Positions 37,801-45,844 are shown, counted from the first letter of the stretch. The stretch: DNA of 64,000 bases from Candidatus Krumholzibacteriota bacterium (GCA_022711765.1 JAKLEB010000001.1:850694-914693), one strand, 5' to 3'. A program made the numbers and translations. Notes: generated by a model from the letters alone, not told the origin.

Positions 37801-37886
37801 TGGATGCGATACGGCATCAGGTGCCCGAAACCGCTGAACCGCTCCTCGCCGCCCGTGCGGAGCCGGCTCCAGAACGCGTCACTCAT
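34872..37886 (-). CDS. Receiver-like / PEP-synthase ATP-grasp / GRWGS-domain protein
   Basis: 1004-residue protein. Residues about 27-155 and 172-320 look like two response-regulator receiver folds; the second has VILVIEDS (175-182), GVIADGRF near 246 and a lysine at 303 at the expected places. Residues about 335-410 are helical with HHASHDHFSTWMRAR. Residues 430-805 are the PEP-synthase ATP-grasp region: GGSLGGKARG (434-443), AVRSSSLLED (530-539), VILQEVVGRRHEH and LLQIRP (799-804). Residues about 840-990 are the shared C-terminal domain (GSGRWGSAD from 880, GTHFFQNL from 921). No phosphohistidine swivel or TIM barrel. It overlaps ispF by eight bases. Presumably a signal-controlled ATP-dependent enzyme; the reaction is unknown. 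Confidence 0.8.
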   Translation of the reverse strand: MSDAFWSRLRTGGEERFSGFGHLMPYRIQEVLLVASMYDAFTLEEGGRLTELLLNEYRELNLSFAPRITKATSASEALELLETRRFDLVLTMSRLGDLPAGEFSCRVKDRRPDLPVYALVLNPRELQVMQSPDRASRVDRVFLWNGDVRVLLAGIKNWEDQRNLDHDTRYGDVRVILVIEDSVRFYSAYLPLLYTEIMRQTQNLMDEGINLSHRLLRMRARPKILLATTFEEAWSWYERYAESLLGVIADGRFPWHGELADRAGLAFIGQAKAADPHLPAVLQSTDPTLRAEAAAAGAGFIDKNSPQLLQDLRHFLAENCGFGDFVFRLADGRELGRARDLRELVKLLHEVPAESILHHASHDHFSTWMRARTEFALADMLRPHKTHEFASAEDLRAWLVRSLERFRTESQRGIVADFSRETFDASTAFTRIGGGSLGGKARGLAFMNTLFSRAHVADRFPGVEIEVPPTAVLGTDVYDAYLDRNRLRERLLGGGLADQEVVRLFLDNGLPDGVMADLRAFLAQVRCPIAVRSSSLLEDSQFQPFAGVYATYMLPNSHADLAVRLAQLGDAVKLVYASVFQAGARAYLEASGSRVEEEKMAVILQEVVGRRHEHYVYPDFAGVAYSTDFYPAPGTPSTDGVVCAALGLGRLVVEGGNVLRFNPRRPGKLPQFGTIEAWLKGSQRIFQAVDVSRADACPEASETYNVASLDLEVAERHGTLAAVGSTYSVENRAIYDGISRPGPRLVTFAHVLKSNLFPLADILSFLLELGQDCLSAPVEIEWAVTLSPAPQRPHRFGLLQIRPLAVAGAGVSLAPADLEGARTLVSCEIALGNGRYENLRDIVYVPPARFDRGATVAIAAEIAEINGRLKRAQRPYVLVGSGRWGSADRWLGIPVRWEQISGAQVIVETDLPDFLVTPSEGTHFFQNLTSFQVGYLTVNHGRAHTVCRWDRLDQTAAAWEGTYVRHLQFAAPLDVRIDGRSRRGLIRLAPAESPNLTTRSQERK

Positions 37887-38370
37887 CGCGCGCCTCGACG
37901 GCCACCAGGAGCGCGACCGCGTGAACCGTGAGCGCCTCGCCCCGCCCTTCGGGCCCGACCTCTTCCCCGCGCGTGGCCTTGATCGAGACGTGGTCCGGCT
38001 CGATCCCGAGGGCGCGCGCCAGGTTGGCCTGCATCGGCGCGCGCGCCGGCGACAGGAACGGCTGCTCGGTCATCACGGTCACGTCGACGTTGCCGACCGC
38101 CCAGCCCCCGCGGCGCGCGAGCGCCGCCGTCCTGGCGAGCAGCGCCACGCTGTCGGCGCCGGCGTACCGCGGATCGGTGTCGGGGAAGTGATGGCCGAGA
38201 TCGCCCAGGCACGCGGCGCCCAGGATCGCGTCGGCCACGGCGTGGCAGACCGCGTCGCCGTCCGAGTGGCCAGCGGGGCCGACGGGACAGTCGGGGAACT
38301 CGACGCCTCCCAGGATGCAGCGCACGCCTGCGACGAGGCGGTGACGGTCCAGGCCGAATCCGATGCGCAT
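37879..38370 (-). CDS. ispF: 2-C-methyl-D-erythritol 2,4-cyclodiphosphate synthase
   Basis: 163-residue enzyme of the non-mevalonate isoprenoid pathway. GFGLDRHRL carries the metal-binding Asp-x-His, followed by GHSDGDAVCHAVADAILGA, GDLGHHFPDTDP and the C-terminal KATRGEEVGPEGRGE. ATG 38370 gives the normal start; a longer frame opening adds unrelated residues. The usual partner ispD is not adjacent. The gene instead heads the run with the ATP-grasp paralogs, overlapping the first by eight bases. Confidence 0.95.
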   Translation of the reverse strand: MRIGFGLDRHRLVAGVRCILGGVEFPDCPVGPAGHSDGDAVCHAVADAILGAACLGDLGHHFPDTDPRYAGADSVALLARTAALARRGGWAVGNVDVTVMTEQPFLSPARAPMQANLARALGIEPDHVSIKATRGEEVGPEGRGEALTVHAVALLVAVEARDE

Positions 38371-38585
38371 GGTCCGCGAGGTCCTTTCGTTGCGTCGCCC
38401 GGAGGCAGGATAGGTCAAGACGCCGCCGAGAGGAAGCCCGGCGGTTGAATGCCGGCATTCATCATGGACTCATGGACTCGTGATTCCGCCGGCCGCGGCC
38501 GCGGGATTCCGATCTTGGCCCCCCGTGCCGGCCCGGTTACGCTCCGCACCGGTGTCCGCGCACCTGCAGCCCGGGACCGGTGCCC
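38371..38585. other. Divergent intergenic region with a 16-bp palindrome
   Basis: 215 bases between ispF and the symporter gene. TGAATGCCGGCATTCA at 38446-38461 is a perfect 16-base palindrome, and an ATGGACTC direct repeat follows. The palindrome overlaps TTGAAT, a possible -35 for the symporter gene. I see no complete promoter. The right part is GC-rich. Confidence 0.4.
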
Positions 38586-40328
38586 ATGCAGCTCGACCGC
38601 CTCGACGCCCTCGTCATCGGCCTGAGCCTCGCCGCCGCCTTCGCGCCGGCCGTCTTCTTTGCGCGCAAGGCGAGCCGCGGCACCGCCGAGTTCTTCGCGT
38701 CCGGTCGCGACGCGCCCTGGTGGCTGGCCGGCACCTCGATGGTCGCGACCACCTTCTCCACGGACACGCCCAACCTGGTGACCGACCTCGTGCGCAACGA
38801 CGGGGTCGCCGCCAACTGGGCCTGGTGGGCGTTCCTCCTGACCGGCATGCTCACGGTCTTCGGCTTCGCCCGCCTGTGGCGGCGGTCCGGCACCCTCACG
38901 GACCTCGAGTTCTACGAGCTGCGTTACAGCGGCCGCGCCGCGGCCTGGGTGCGCGGCTTCCGGGCGGTCTACCTGGGCCTCGCGTTCAACGCCGTCATCA
39001 TGGGCACGGTGACCCTCGCGGCCGTGAAGATCGCCAACGTGATGCTCGGCTGGCAGCGGCTGGAGACGGTCGTGTTCTGTGCCGCGCTGTGCATCGGCTT
39101 CTCCGTGATGTCGGGCCTGTGGGGCGTGCTGGTGTCGGACCTCGTCCAGTTCGTGATCGCGATGGCGGGCGTCACCGTGGCCGCGGTCTTCGCCCTGCGG
39201 CACCCCGCGGTCGGCGGGCTCGCCGGCCTGCTGGCGCAGCTCGACCCGGCAACCATCAACCTCCTGCCCGCCTGGTCCGACGGCGAGGCGCTCGTGACCC
39301 TGCTCGTGATCCCGCTCGCGGTGCAGTGGTGGGCCGTGTGGTACCCGGGCGCCGAGCCGGGCGGAGGCAGTTACGTCGCGCAGCGCATGCTCGCCGCGCG
39401 CAACGAGAGGCACGCGCTCGGCGCCACGCTCTGGTTCAACGTGGCCCACTACGCGCTGCGGCCCTGGCCCTGGATCATCGTGGCTCTCGCCTCGATCGTC
39501 GTCTTCCCCGACCTCGCGGACATCAGCGTCGCCCTGCCCGACCTCGACCCCGCCCTCCTCGGCCACGACATCGCCTACCCCGCGATGCTCACGTTCCTGC
39601 CGCACGGCCTCCTCGGGCTGTTGGTGGCCGCGCTGCTCGCCGCCTACGTCTCGACGATGTCCACCCACCTGAACTGGGGCGCGAGCTACCTGGTGCACGA
39701 TCTCTACCGGCGCTTCCTGCGACCGGGGCGCAGCGAGCGCCATTACGTCCGCGTCTCGCGCTGGACGACCGCGCTGCTGATGATGGTTGCGAGCTGCGTG
39801 GTGTTCCTGATCGACACCGCCGGCGAGGGTTTCCGGTTGCTGCTGTCGATCGGCGCCGGCACCGGGCTGCTCTACCTGCTGCGCTGGTACTGGTGGCGGG
39901 TCAACGCCTGGAGCGAGATCGCGGCGATGGCGACGTCGTTCGCGACGGCGACGGTCCTGGCCACGACCGCGCTCGCCGCGCACTGGGCGCTGCTCGTCAC
40001 CGTCGCGGTGACGACCGCGGCCTGGCTCGTGGTCGCCGTCGCGACGCCGCCCACGGATCCCGCGCGGCTCGTCGCCTTCTACCGCCGGGTGCGGCCCGCC
40101 GGACCCGGCTGGCGAGAGGTGCGCGCCGCCGCCGGCGCGGCCGCTCCCGCCGACAGCATCCCTCTGGCCCTGCTGGGCTGGAGCCTGGGCTGCCTCGTGG
40201 TCTACGCCGCGCTCTTCGGGACGGGGAACCTGCTCTTCGGGCGGACCGGGGCGGGCGTGGCGATGTTCGCCCTGGCGGCCGCGGGAGGCGTCGCGCTGTG
40301 GCGGGTGGTCCGATCGCTGCTGCGGTAG
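38586..40328 (+). CDS. Sodium/solute symporter (SSS family)
   Basis: 580-residue membrane transporter with about 13-14 helices. The N-terminal FASGRDAPWWLAGTSMVATT is the conserved first-helix block of the SSS family (PutP, SGLT relatives), where the backbone lines the sodium site; VSTMSTHLNWGASYLVHD corresponds to the later helix with sodium-binding serines. Substrate not predictable from this. ATG 38586 is taken over a GTG six bases earlier; neither has a strong ribosome site. It converges on the lysine-degradation operon with seven bases between stops, and might import a substrate for it, though that is only positional. Confidence 0.88.
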   Translation: MQLDRLDALVIGLSLAAAFAPAVFFARKASRGTAEFFASGRDAPWWLAGTSMVATTFSTDTPNLVTDLVRNDGVAANWAWWAFLLTGMLTVFGFARLWRRSGTLTDLEFYELRYSGRAAAWVRGFRAVYLGLAFNAVIMGTVTLAAVKIANVMLGWQRLETVVFCAALCIGFSVMSGLWGVLVSDLVQFVIAMAGVTVAAVFALRHPAVGGLAGLLAQLDPATINLLPAWSDGEALVTLLVIPLAVQWWAVWYPGAEPGGGSYVAQRMLAARNERHALGATLWFNVAHYALRPWPWIIVALASIVVFPDLADISVALPDLDPALLGHDIAYPAMLTFLPHGLLGLLVAALLAAYVSTMSTHLNWGASYLVHDLYRRFLRPGRSERHYVRVSRWTTALLMMVASCVVFLIDTAGEGFRLLLSIGAGTGLLYLLRWYWWRVNAWSEIAAMATSFATATVLATTALAAHWALLVTVAVTTAAWLVVAVATPPTDPARLVAFYRRVRPAGPGWREVRAAAGAAAPADSIPLALLGWSLGCLVVYAALFGTGNLLFGRTGAGVAMFALAAAGGVALWRVVRSLLR

Positions 40329-40334
40329 CGATCG
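40311..40334. terminator. Bidirectional hairpin between convergent genes
   Basis: CGATCGCT (40311-40318) and AGCGATCG (40327-40334) form a perfect eight-base-pair stem spanning the symporter stop codon, two bases before the end of the aldehyde dehydrogenase gene. No U tract on either side. Position between convergent stops supports a terminator or mRNA end structure. Confidence 0.4.
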
Positions 40335-40335
40335 C

Positions 40336-41871
40336 TCAGAACTCGAACTGCACCCCCTGCGCCAGGTGGATCTCGCGGTCCCAGTTGATCGTGTTGGTCT
40401 GCCGCCGCATGTACGCCTTCCAGACGTCCGAGCCGCTCTCGCGGCCGCCGCCCGTCTCCTTCTCGCCGCCGAAGGCGCCGCCGATCTCCGCGCCCGAGGT
40501 GCCCACGTTCACGTTGGCGATGCCGCAGTCCGAGCCGCGGTAGCTGAGGAACGTCCCGGCCTCGCTCACCGAATCGGTGTAGATGGCCGAGCTGAGGCCT
40601 TGCGGCACGTCGTTGTGGATCCTCAGCGCCTGCGCGAGCGTGCGGTATTTCATCACGTAGAGGATCGGCGCGAACGTCTCGCTCTGGACGATCGGCGCCC
40701 GGTTCGCGATCTCGATGATCGTGGGCTCGACGAAGGTGCGCCGCCGCTGCCGGCTCGCCCGCTTGACCTTGCCGCCGTACAGGATCGTCCCGCCCTGCGC
40801 CACCGCGGCGGCGACGGCGTGTTCGAAGTCCGCGACCGCGCCCTCGTCGATCAGGGGCCCCATCAGGGTCCGCGGATCGAGCGGGTCGCCGATGTTCACC
40901 CGGGCGTAGAGGTCGATCAGCCGGCGGAGGAACCGCCGGTAGATCGACTCGTGGATGATGAGCCGCCGGGTCGACGTGCAGCGCTGGCCCGCCGTGCCCA
41001 CGGCGCCGAAGAACGCGCTCGCGAGCGCCCCGTCGAGATCGCAGCGCTCGCTCACGATCAGCGCGTTGTTGCCACCCAGCTCGAGGATCGTGCGGCCGAG
41101 GCGCGCGCCGACGACCGCGCCGATCCGCTTGCCCATGCGAGTCGAGCCCGTGGCCGAGACGAGGGGGATCCGCCCGTCGGCGATCAGCCGCTCGCCGATC
41201 ATCGCGCCGCGGCCGATCACGACGGCGCTCGTGCCCTCGGGCAGACCGTTCCGGGCGAAGACCTCGTTGACGATGTTCTGGCAGGCGATCGCGCACAGCG
41301 GCGTCTTGCTCGACGGCTTCCAGACCGTCGTGTCCCCGCAGACCCAGGCGAGCGCCGTGTTCCAGCCCCACACGGCCACCGGGAAGTTGAAGGCCGTGAT
41401 GATGCCGACCGTGCCCAGCGGGTGCCACTGCTCCATCATCCGGTGGCCCGGTCGTTCGCTCTGCAGCGTGGGGCCGCTGAGGAAACGAGCCTGGCCGACC
41501 GCGAAGTCGCAGATGTCGATCATCTCCTGGACCTCGCCGAGCCCCTCGGTGAGGATCTTGCCCATCTCGAGCGACACGAGCGCTCCGAGCACGTCCTTCT
41601 TCTCGCGCAGGGCCACCCCGACCTGGCGCACGATCTCGCCGCGGCGCGGCGCGGGCAGGGCGCGGAACTCCGCGAACGCCTTCTGGCTCGCCCGCAGGAC
41701 CCGCTGGTAATCCGCCGCGGACGCCTGGGTCACCTTGCCCAGCAACTCGCCGGTCGCGGGGCTGCGGACGGTGATCACGTCCCGGCTCGACGCGAACCAC
41801 TCGCCGCCGCAGTTGGCGCCGGGCATGGTCGCGCGCAGTCCGAGCTCGCGGAAGATCCTCGCCTTGGTCAC
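40336..41871 (-). CDS. Aminoadipate-semialdehyde dehydrogenase (ALDH7 family)
   Basis: 511-residue NAD(P)-dependent aldehyde dehydrogenase. Catalytic Glu264 lies in ILELGGNNA and Cys298 in GTAGQRCTSTRR. The C-terminal blocks SGAEIGGAFGGEKETGGG and YMRRQTNTIN are diagnostic of the ALDH7 (antiquitin) group, which oxidises alpha-aminoadipic semialdehyde. Following saccharopine dehydrogenase in the same operon, it should perform the last of the three steps from lysine to aminoadipate. GTG 41871 has GGAGG five bases upstream, and that site overlaps the stop of the preceding gene. Confidence 0.92.
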   Translation of the reverse strand: MTKARIFRELGLRATMPGANCGGEWFASSRDVITVRSPATGELLGKVTQASAADYQRVLRASQKAFAEFRALPAPRRGEIVRQVGVALREKKDVLGALVSLEMGKILTEGLGEVQEMIDICDFAVGQARFLSGPTLQSERPGHRMMEQWHPLGTVGIITAFNFPVAVWGWNTALAWVCGDTTVWKPSSKTPLCAIACQNIVNEVFARNGLPEGTSAVVIGRGAMIGERLIADGRIPLVSATGSTRMGKRIGAVVGARLGRTILELGGNNALIVSERCDLDGALASAFFGAVGTAGQRCTSTRRLIIHESIYRRFLRRLIDLYARVNIGDPLDPRTLMGPLIDEGAVADFEHAVAAAVAQGGTILYGGKVKRASRQRRRTFVEPTIIEIANRAPIVQSETFAPILYVMKYRTLAQALRIHNDVPQGLSSAIYTDSVSEAGTFLSYRGSDCGIANVNVGTSGAEIGGAFGGEKETGGGRESGSDVWKAYMRRQTNTINWDREIHLAQGVQFEF

Positions 41872-41880
41872 CCGTGCCTC

Positions 41881-43200
41881 CTAGTACGCCTCGGCGTGTT
41901 CCCGGCATTCGATGTTCATGGTCGCGAGCTCGTCGAGGACCGGGCCGTAGATGGCGGGCTGCACGGGGCGCAGGACGCCCGTTTCCTTGATCGCGCCCGA
42001 GAGGACCAGGTGGGCGCCGATCGCGGCCGGCAGGGACACCGTGCGGCTCATCGAGCTGTCGCCGCCGGGAATCCCGTAGTCGACGAGCTGGGACGTGATG
42101 TGCTCCTTGTGCCCGTCGGGGAAGGCCGCCTGGAAATCGTGGTAGAGGACGAGCAGGTCGAGCTCGCCCGGCTTGAACGCGAGCTTCTCGAACATGAGGT
42201 CGCCCATCGCATCGAGCATCGTGGTCTTCTCACCCTTGACCCGGCGATCCGAGAACATGCCGAGCCAGTGCAGATTCCAGGCCGGCAGCGCGTCGGCCGG
42301 CAGGCCGGCCCGCCGCGCGAACGCCCCGCGCAGATCCTCGCCCGGCCCGGCCTTCAGGTGGTCGCGCATCAGCTCGGCGTAGGTCCGGCCCCGCACCGGG
42401 AACTCCTCGAGCTCGAGCAGACCCTGCTGCCGGTAGTGGAAGATGCAGTCGCACCAGCCCATGTTGCGCAGCGTGCCGCGGTACAAGGTCGCGATGCCCT
42501 CGAGCCCATACACCGACTGGTAGCTGATGCTGTCCCGGTTCGGGTACGCCTCGAAGTCGCCGCAGCCGGGCACCGCCAGGATATGCATGTCGCGGAACAA
42601 CCGCTTGGGCTCGACCACGATCTTGCGCCCGTCGAGCAGGTACTGAGCGCCGTTGCGGCTCGCCATCAGCACGCCCCGCGGCGCCCAGCTGAACTTGTAG
42701 CCGAACGGGTTGTCATTGTGCTGGGGAGCCGGCAGGCCGCCGCAGTAGCTCCGGAACGCGACCACCTTGCCGCCGCGCCGCTTGACGTCGTCGATGATGC
42801 GCATGGCCGACATGTGATCGAGCCCGGGGTCGACGCCGATCTCGTTGAGGATGACCAGACCGCGCCGCCGCGCCTCGGCGTCGAGCGCCGCCATCTCGGG
42901 CGAGACGTAGCTCGTGGTCACCATGTTCTTGCCGTTCGCGAGGCAGTGGCGCGCCACCACGGGATGGAGCGGCGGGGGCACCAGGCTGATCACGAGGTCG
43001 GCGGCCTTGATGAAATCGACCAGCTTGCGCTCGTCCGCCAGGTCGAGCGGGAACGCCTTGCCGTGCGGGTGCTCCGCGACGAGCGCCGCGGCCTTGGCGA
43101 CGGTCCGGCTCGCGCAGATCACCTCGTGACCCTTGTCCAGCAGATAGCGCACCAGCGGCCGCGCGACCAGGCCGGCGCCGAGAACCAGGACCTTCTGCAT
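41881..43200 (-). CDS. Saccharopine dehydrogenase (glutamate-forming)
   Basis: 439-residue oxidoreductase that splits saccharopine into glutamate and aminoadipic semialdehyde. Rossmann motif VLGAGLVARPL at residues 5-15. NEIGVDPGLDHMSAM, FRSYCGGLPAPQ, DNPFGYKFSWAPRGVL and LYRGTLRNMGW are the blocks shared with the C-terminal half of eukaryotic AASS. ATG 43200 has AGGAGGA seven bases upstream. The gene lies between the reductase and the ALDH7 gene, with gaps of 33 and 9 bases. Confidence 0.93.
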   Translation of the reverse strand: MQKVLVLGAGLVARPLVRYLLDKGHEVICASRTVAKAAALVAEHPHGKAFPLDLADERKLVDFIKAADLVISLVPPPLHPVVARHCLANGKNMVTTSYVSPEMAALDAEARRRGLVILNEIGVDPGLDHMSAMRIIDDVKRRGGKVVAFRSYCGGLPAPQHNDNPFGYKFSWAPRGVLMASRNGAQYLLDGRKIVVEPKRLFRDMHILAVPGCGDFEAYPNRDSISYQSVYGLEGIATLYRGTLRNMGWCDCIFHYRQQGLLELEEFPVRGRTYAELMRDHLKAGPGEDLRGAFARRAGLPADALPAWNLHWLGMFSDRRVKGEKTTMLDAMGDLMFEKLAFKPGELDLLVLYHDFQAAFPDGHKEHITSQLVDYGIPGGDSSMSRTVSLPAAIGAHLVLSGAIKETGVLRPVQPAIYGPVLDELATMNIECREHAEAY

Positions 43201-43233
43201 GATGTCGTCCTCCTCTGGGGATCGTGGCGGGCG

Positions 43234-44520
43234 TCAGGCACCCAGGTAGCGTTCGAGATATCGGTAGGGGGGCGTGAGCTCGCCGCGGTGCGTGATGACG
43301 GCCGTCTTGAGCTCGGGCGGCAGGTCGAGATCGGCGTAGTCCGCGGACCAGTCGCACCGGGCGATCAGCGGCACCCGGGACCGCAGGACCTTGCTGAAGT
43401 ACTCGCTGGCCTCGCGGGACAACTCGCACGGCAGGTTGTCGACCGCCATGATCGCCGGGCCGCCGCCGCTGACGCCGAGCGTGATCGAGTCCGTGTCGGG
43501 GTCGTACGTGAAACTCGGCTCGTCCGGCAGCGTGGCTTCGAGCGTGAGCTCGATCCCGCCCTCGATGTCGCAGCTGATGTCGCCGATGGCCTGCAGCCGG
43601 GGGTCGCGGTTCTCCCGCGCCCACTGCCGGGTCACGAGGCGCGGGTAACGCGCGGTCCAGTAGGTGGCGTTCACGAGCACGTCGAGGTGGGGCAGGAAGC
43701 GCGCGAAGACGCCGCGGTAGCGGTCGGGGTGCGCGTAGTACTCCTGCAGGTCGAACGGCTGACCGGCGTTCGGCTCGACCATGTGCTCCTCGCGGAACTC
43801 GACGCACCGGATCGCCGGCGCGGCAGGGTCCCGCGCCGCCTTGGCGGCGAGGTCCGCGGGTTCGATCCACTCGACCGGCAGGCAGCCGAGCACGTCGCGG
43901 CAGCCGCGCGCCACGTTGCCGTATCCCGCCACGCCGATCGTCAGGGGACGCAGGCTGGCCGGCAGCTCGGCGGCGAGCCGGTCGCCGATCGCGCGCAGGT
44001 GCGCCTGGGCGTCGGCGAAGCTCGCGTACTCGTGGGTGAGCCGGACCTCGGCGAGCGGAGTCGCGATCCCGCGCGCCTGCAGCTTCTGGCCGAGGGTCCA
44101 CAGGGTGTCGATCATGCCCGCGTGCCCGGCGTGGACCGAGAAGAAGATCAGCCGGCGGCCGTTCGCGTCGACGACGCGCTCGTAGTCGATCAGCGTGCAT
44201 TGCTGGTCGAGGAGGCGCCGCAGCATGGGCATGTTGTAGTCCTGCCCCTTGATGACGTGCGCGAAGAAGACGTAGACCATGCCCGGCTCGAGCAGCCGCT
44301 TCGGGATCTCCTTGACCGCGAACACGACCTCGCACGGACGCAGATCCTCCGCGACCTCGATGCCGCGCGCCGTGAACTCCTCGTCGGCGAAGATCCGATT
44401 GGGTGACGGCTGGACGCGAAACTGCAGTCCGGTCCCTTGCAGCTCGGCGAGGTCGGCGGGCACGAGCGGCACCCGTCGCTCCCAGCGGTTCTTGTCCTCG
44501 CGGCGGATTCCGATCAACAC
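43234..44520 (-). CDS. Lysine-2-oxoglutarate reductase (saccharopine-forming)
   Basis: 428-residue protein matching the lysine-ketoglutarate reductase half of eukaryotic AASS, related to alanine dehydrogenase. GIRREDKNRWERRVPLVP, FRVQPSPNRIFADEE, VYVFFAHVIKGQDYNMPML, LIDYERVVDANGRR and AGHAGMIDTLW are the landmarks; GVAGYGNVARGC is the dinucleotide-binding loop. I chose GTG 44520 because GAGGGGG precedes it by eight bases and the family's N-terminus begins there; an ATG at 44559 adds 13 residues with no homology. It would condense lysine and 2-oxoglutarate to saccharopine. First gene of a three-gene pathway operon. Confidence 0.92.
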   Translation of the reverse strand: MLIGIRREDKNRWERRVPLVPADLAELQGTGLQFRVQPSPNRIFADEEFTARGIEVAEDLRPCEVVFAVKEIPKRLLEPGMVYVFFAHVIKGQDYNMPMLRRLLDQQCTLIDYERVVDANGRRLIFFSVHAGHAGMIDTLWTLGQKLQARGIATPLAEVRLTHEYASFADAQAHLRAIGDRLAAELPASLRPLTIGVAGYGNVARGCRDVLGCLPVEWIEPADLAAKAARDPAAPAIRCVEFREEHMVEPNAGQPFDLQEYYAHPDRYRGVFARFLPHLDVLVNATYWTARYPRLVTRQWARENRDPRLQAIGDISCDIEGGIELTLEATLPDEPSFTYDPDTDSITLGVSGGGPAIMAVDNLPCELSREASEYFSKVLRSRVPLIARCDWSADYADLDLPPELKTAVITHRGELTPPYRYLERYLGA

Positions 44521-44565
44521 GGCGGTCGCCCCCTCGCTGCTGCCAGGTCCAGAGGTCAATCCCCT

Positions 44566-44594
44566 AAGCTAGGTGGGGCGCCAAGGCGAGTCAA
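44566..44594 (-). promoter_or_regulatory. Candidate promoter of the saccharopine operon
   Basis: Minus strand TTGACT (44594-44589, five of six), 17-base spacer, TAGCTT (44571-44566, three of six). The start near 44559 leaves about 40 bases before the GTG at 44520. Confidence 0.5.
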
Positions 44595-44612
44595 GTCACG
44601 CAAAAAAGCGGC

Positions 44613-45170
44613 TCAGAGGTACTTCGCGAAGACCACGTACACCACGGGCAGGAGCACGCCGAGGGTCAACAGGACGCCGCCGCGGCCGGCCAGCCCTCGC
44701 CGGCCCTTCACGAGCATGATGCCCGTCACAGCCAGGATCGCGAGGACCACCGCGTACGCATCGGCGATCCAGGTCCAGGCGCCCTTACCCTGGTTCAGGT
44801 GCAGGAAGTTCACGTCGCGCAGCAGCGGCCGCGGGGCGACCTGCACCGCGACGGCCTCGCCCGTCGTCAGGTTCACGTCGATCGTGCCGCTCTCGACGAT
44901 CAGCCGCAGATCCTCGTCGCTCGCGCGCCAGATGTTGCGCACCGGCTCGGCGAGCGCGAGGCGCTCGATCACGACCGGCGCGACCTCCTCGGTCGGGCCT
45001 GTGCCGGGCGCCTCGATGGTCCGGCGGTCGACCGTCTGCTCGTAGCTCGGATTCCAGCTGTCGACGTGATTGACCGCGACGCCGGAGATGGCGTACGCCA
45101 GGGTCAGGCCCACGGCGAGGAAACCGAATTCCCGGTGCAGGAAGCGGCATACGCTGCGGAACTTGCTCAC
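44613..45170 (-). CDS. PepSY-associated transmembrane protein
   Basis: 185-residue membrane protein. An N-terminal helix follows the FLHREFGFLAVGLTLAYAISG block, which with the HREFG histidine resembles PepSY-TM proteins. A soluble loop of about 85 residues follows, then NFLHLNQGKGAWTWIADAYAVVLAILAVTG and a last helix at the C-terminus, giving about three to four helices. Relatives are often tied to iron or redox metabolism. GTG 45170 has GGGAGA six bases upstream. It is 66 bases downstream of the DUF4920 gene and may be cotranscribed with it. Function uncertain. Confidence 0.7.
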   Translation of the reverse strand: MSKFRSVCRFLHREFGFLAVGLTLAYAISGVAVNHVDSWNPSYEQTVDRRTIEAPGTGPTEEVAPVVIERLALAEPVRNIWRASDEDLRLIVESGTIDVNLTTGEAVAVQVAPRPLLRDVNFLHLNQGKGAWTWIADAYAVVLAILAVTGIMLVKGRRGLAGRGGVLLTLGVLLPVVYVVFAKYL

Positions 45171-45236
45171 GGCGGCTCTCCCGGGAACGACGGCGGGCCC
45201 GACCACGCCGGCCGGGCCCGCCCGCGAACGCGTGCG

Positions 45237-45773
45237 CTAGCGGGCGGCCGACGCCAGGACGACGGCGCCGGTGCCCTTGATGCGGTAGAACGTGATTCCC
45301 TCGGCCGGCACCTTGGTCTTGTCGAACGTCTCGCCCTGGCACGTCGCTTCCTGCTCCAGGTACGCGCAGGCCTCCTCGTAGGTCAACGGGATGCCCTCCA
45401 AAACGCCCTCGACGATCGCGGTCTCGCCGAGGATCTCGGGCGGGAACACGATCTCGCCGTCGTTCACCTTCAGCATGATCTTCTGCTGCTCCCGGTCCGA
45501 GGCGAGCTCGAGCCAGCATCCGCGGGCCTTGCAGACGTTGACCACGGGACCCTGCACCCGCACGGTTTCGCCGAGGTGGACGGCCGGCGCGGCCAGCAGC
45601 GCGCTGACCAGCGTCGTGTCGCCCGACGAGACGCCGGCCCCGTAGATCTTGCCCGCAGGAACCGGGACGGAGGGGGTCGCGGCGGCCTGCTGCCCGGCGC
45701 CGGTGTCGCCACCGCTGCAGGCGGCCAGCGACAGCAGGGCGGCGAGGCCGAGGATCAGGGTCACGAGGCGCAT
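45237..45773 (-). CDS. DUF4920-type lipoprotein
   Basis: 178-residue lipoprotein. Signal LILGLAALLSLAACSGG has a lipobox cysteine at residue 19. The core VRVQGPVVNVCKARGCWLEL with two cysteines, KVNDGEIVFPPEILGE and VEGVLEG resembles the DUF4920/OB-fold group found in Bacteroidota and relatives. The function is unknown; the CKARGCW motif could bind a metal or undergo redox change. ATG 45773 follows GAGGGAG. Confidence 0.7.
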   Translation of the reverse strand: MRLVTLILGLAALLSLAACSGGDTGAGQQAAATPSVPVPAGKIYGAGVSSGDTTLVSALLAAPAVHLGETVRVQGPVVNVCKARGCWLELASDREQQKIMLKVNDGEIVFPPEILGETAIVEGVLEGIPLTYEEACAYLEQEATCQGETFDKTKVPAEGITFYRIKGTGAVVLASAAR

Positions 45774-45844
45774 GGTCTCCCTCTTTTCGTTCGGGGTCGG
45801 GACGGATCGGTCGCTCCGAAAAGTGGTCGCGGGCCGTGCGGATT

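Noticed and set aside
34983..37931. 982-codon plus-strand frame opposite the receiver/ATP-grasp gene
   Set aside because: Same type of antisense shadow, low-complexity composition.
38415..39983. 522-codon minus-strand frame opposite the symporter
   Set aside because: Gln/Arg/His-rich antisense translation; the plus-strand frame encodes a clear transporter.
40366..44406. 1346-codon plus-strand frame opposite the saccharopine operon
   Set aside because: Spans three real genes in antisense; no known protein would be shaped like this.
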